Assembly: GCA_026419195.1 (NCBI GenBank)
Contig: JANZZV010000003.1
Coordinates: forward strand, 145,806-209,805
Reading direction: 5' to 3'
Source: Fervidobacterium sp.
Lineage (GTDB): Bacteria; Thermotogota; Thermotogae; Thermotogales; Fervidobacteriaceae
Length of the DNA: 64,000 bases
A program made the translations under genes and the position numbers. A model generated the notes under the pieces. The model was not told where the DNA came from. It saw nothing but the letters and a program-made list of their open reading frames with translations, and searched no databases. Positions 63,136 to 64,000 of the stretch are shown in pieces (within the stretch, counting starts at the first letter, position 1; the number at the start of each line of letters is the position of its first letter).

Positions 63136-64000
63136 ATGCCTGACATAAGTTTATTTGGAATGTTGAACACTGGTCTTCTTGGGGTTTACGCAAGCAAATT
63201 GGCAATGAATGTAGTTTCGCATAACATAGCAAATGCCAATACACCTGGTTTCTCAAGACAAAGACCAGAACTTCTCACAATGCCTCCCATTCCTATCACA
63301 TCACTCACTCAACCCGCTATACCTTTACAAATTGGTACTGGGGTTTACGTTAGGGATATCAAAAGAATCAGAGATGCATTCTTAGATATTCAGTTTCGTC
63401 AAACAAACAACAAATACAATTACTGGGATACAATTACTGCAAACTTACACTTTGTTGAACAATTATTTGCCGAACCATCTGAAGCGGGAATCAGGTATTT
63501 ATTCGACTCTTTTTGGTCTGGAATTGAAGAAGTGATAACTGATCCAACAAACACTGCTGCAAAACGTGGACTTGTTAGTAGAGCGGAAGAATTAGTCCAA
63601 CATGTTCAGGATCTTTACACAAGACTTGAACAACTTAGGGTCGATATCGATAACGAAATTGCACAGAGAACTCAACAGATAAATGCAATGATTAAAAGGC
63701 TTGCAGATATAAATGCAAAAGTGAGGACAGCGGTAAGTCTTAGATATACACCTAACGATTTACTTGATGAAAGAGATAGAATTCTTGACGAATTATCCGA
63801 GCTTGCCGATATTTACTATTATGAAGATAGAGCTGGACAAATAACATTGAGACTTGGAAATCAGATAGTACTTACCGGACAAGATGCTGTTGAATTACGT
63901 GCCCTGGAAAGACCATATGGAAAAGGATTTAAAGAAATATTTGCTGCAAATTCTATAGTTTCAATAAATGATGGTAAGTTAAAGAGCTTATTCGACTTGC
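63136..64000 (+). CDS. flgK: Flagellar hook-associated protein FlgK (N-terminal part)
   Basis: The first 288 residues are visible and the gene continues beyond the window. The start MPDISLFGMLNTGLLGVYASKLAMNVVSHNIANANTPGFSRQRP is the diagnostic rod/hook N terminus; DLLDERDRILDELSELADI and the QITLRLGNQIVLTG region follow, as in FlgK. GGAGAGTGAG precedes ATG 63136. It forms the junction between hook and filament. Confidence 0.95.
   Translation, partial: MPDISLFGMLNTGLLGVYASKLAMNVVSHNIANANTPGFSRQRPELLTMPPIPITSLTQPAIPLQIGTGVYVRDIKRIRDAFLDIQFRQTNNKYNYWDTITANLHFVEQLFAEPSEAGIRYLFDSFWSGIEEVITDPTNTAAKRGLVSRAEELVQHVQDLYTRLEQLRVDIDNEIAQRTQQINAMIKRLADINAKVRTAVSLRYTPNDLLDERDRILDELSELADIYYYEDRAGQITLRLGNQIVLTGQDAVELRALERPYGKGFKEIFAANSIVSINDGKLKSLFDL

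Noticed and set aside
1..64000. Search for CRISPR repeats, insertion sequences, prophage and rRNA
   Set aside because: No regularly spaced repeats, transposase or integrase motifs, terminal inverted repeats or rRNA seen by eye.

Overview
The window looks like a chromosomal segment of an AT-rich, anaerobic thermophile of the order Thermotogales; a Fervidobacterium-like genome is my best guess. This is inferred from gene content: two-subunit TrkA with TrkH, a LonB-type protease, a XylR-type ROK regulator beside a xylose/glucose-type ABC importer, M42 peptidase, stand-alone FlgM/FlgN/FlgK and many TTG/GTG starts behind strong GGAGG sites. I see no insertion sequence, prophage, CRISPR array or rRNA. 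There is one tRNA, tRNA-Asn(GTT). Protein genes are dense and most sit in tight, often overlapping operons. Many published-style longest starts look wrong, because a GTG inside the Shine-Dalgarno GAGGTG mimics a start; I give the start that fits the ribosome site.

Layout. 1-2104: two exported, beta-rich proteins of unknown function, the first cut by the window edge. 2204-6882: mutL, then tldD-tldE with a good promoter. 7272-12181: a VanZ-like membrane protein, then a signalling set made of a tandem solute-binding protein, a membrane histidine kinase and a response regulator with an HD-GYP c-di-GMP phosphodiesterase domain. 12182-14907 (minus): a two-domain ComEA-like protein, a SPOR-like membrane protein and an M42 aminopeptidase. 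15097-19635 (plus): two overlapping radical SAM genes, then rlmN, a kinase-less PASTA protein and rsgA, an order that mirrors the Firmicutes rlmN-prpC-prkC-rsgA block with phosphatase and kinase missing.

19658-32587 (minus) is a run of 14 genes with gaps of 46 bases or less: response regulator, two RCK (TrkA) subunits, TrkH, two anchored proteins of unknown role, an AMMECR1 protein, an MFS protein, TrmI, CtpA, two small membrane proteins, an RND/MMPL exporter and a GT4 glycosyltransferase. 32723-36888 holds a secreted GH13 amylase facing an NhaC antiporter across a shared terminator. 37008-43236 holds an endolysin-type peptidase, a rubrerythrin-like protein, tRNA-Asn, a CHASE4-GGDEF diguanylate cyclase, a FmdB zinc ribbon, a cold-shock protein, a DUF4015 putative glycoside hydrolase and LemA.

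43281-48346 (minus) is a sugar operon: binding protein, ATPase, permease and ROK repressor, with a strong intercistronic stem-loop and an upstream palindrome that may be the operator. 48652-53736 is glmL, nudix, ispE and lonB in overlapping order. 53923-62119 carries pfkA, an amidohydrolase, mnmG, a LysM-M23 peptidase, prmA (apparently with a CTG start), DUF501, a NYN-LOTUS protein and rlmH. 62276-64000 is flgM-flgN-flgK, with a sigma-28-like site upstream; flgK runs off the end.

Themes that link the genes are cell envelope and peptidoglycan care, c-di-GMP and two-component signalling, potassium/sodium balance, starch and sugar uptake, and RNA modification (rlmN, trmI, mnmG, rlmH). I did not find one clearly new multi-gene system; the best candidates are the tandem-SBP/kinase/HD-GYP set, the overlapping radical SAM pair, the kinase-less PASTA protein and the exporter-glycosyltransferase pair.
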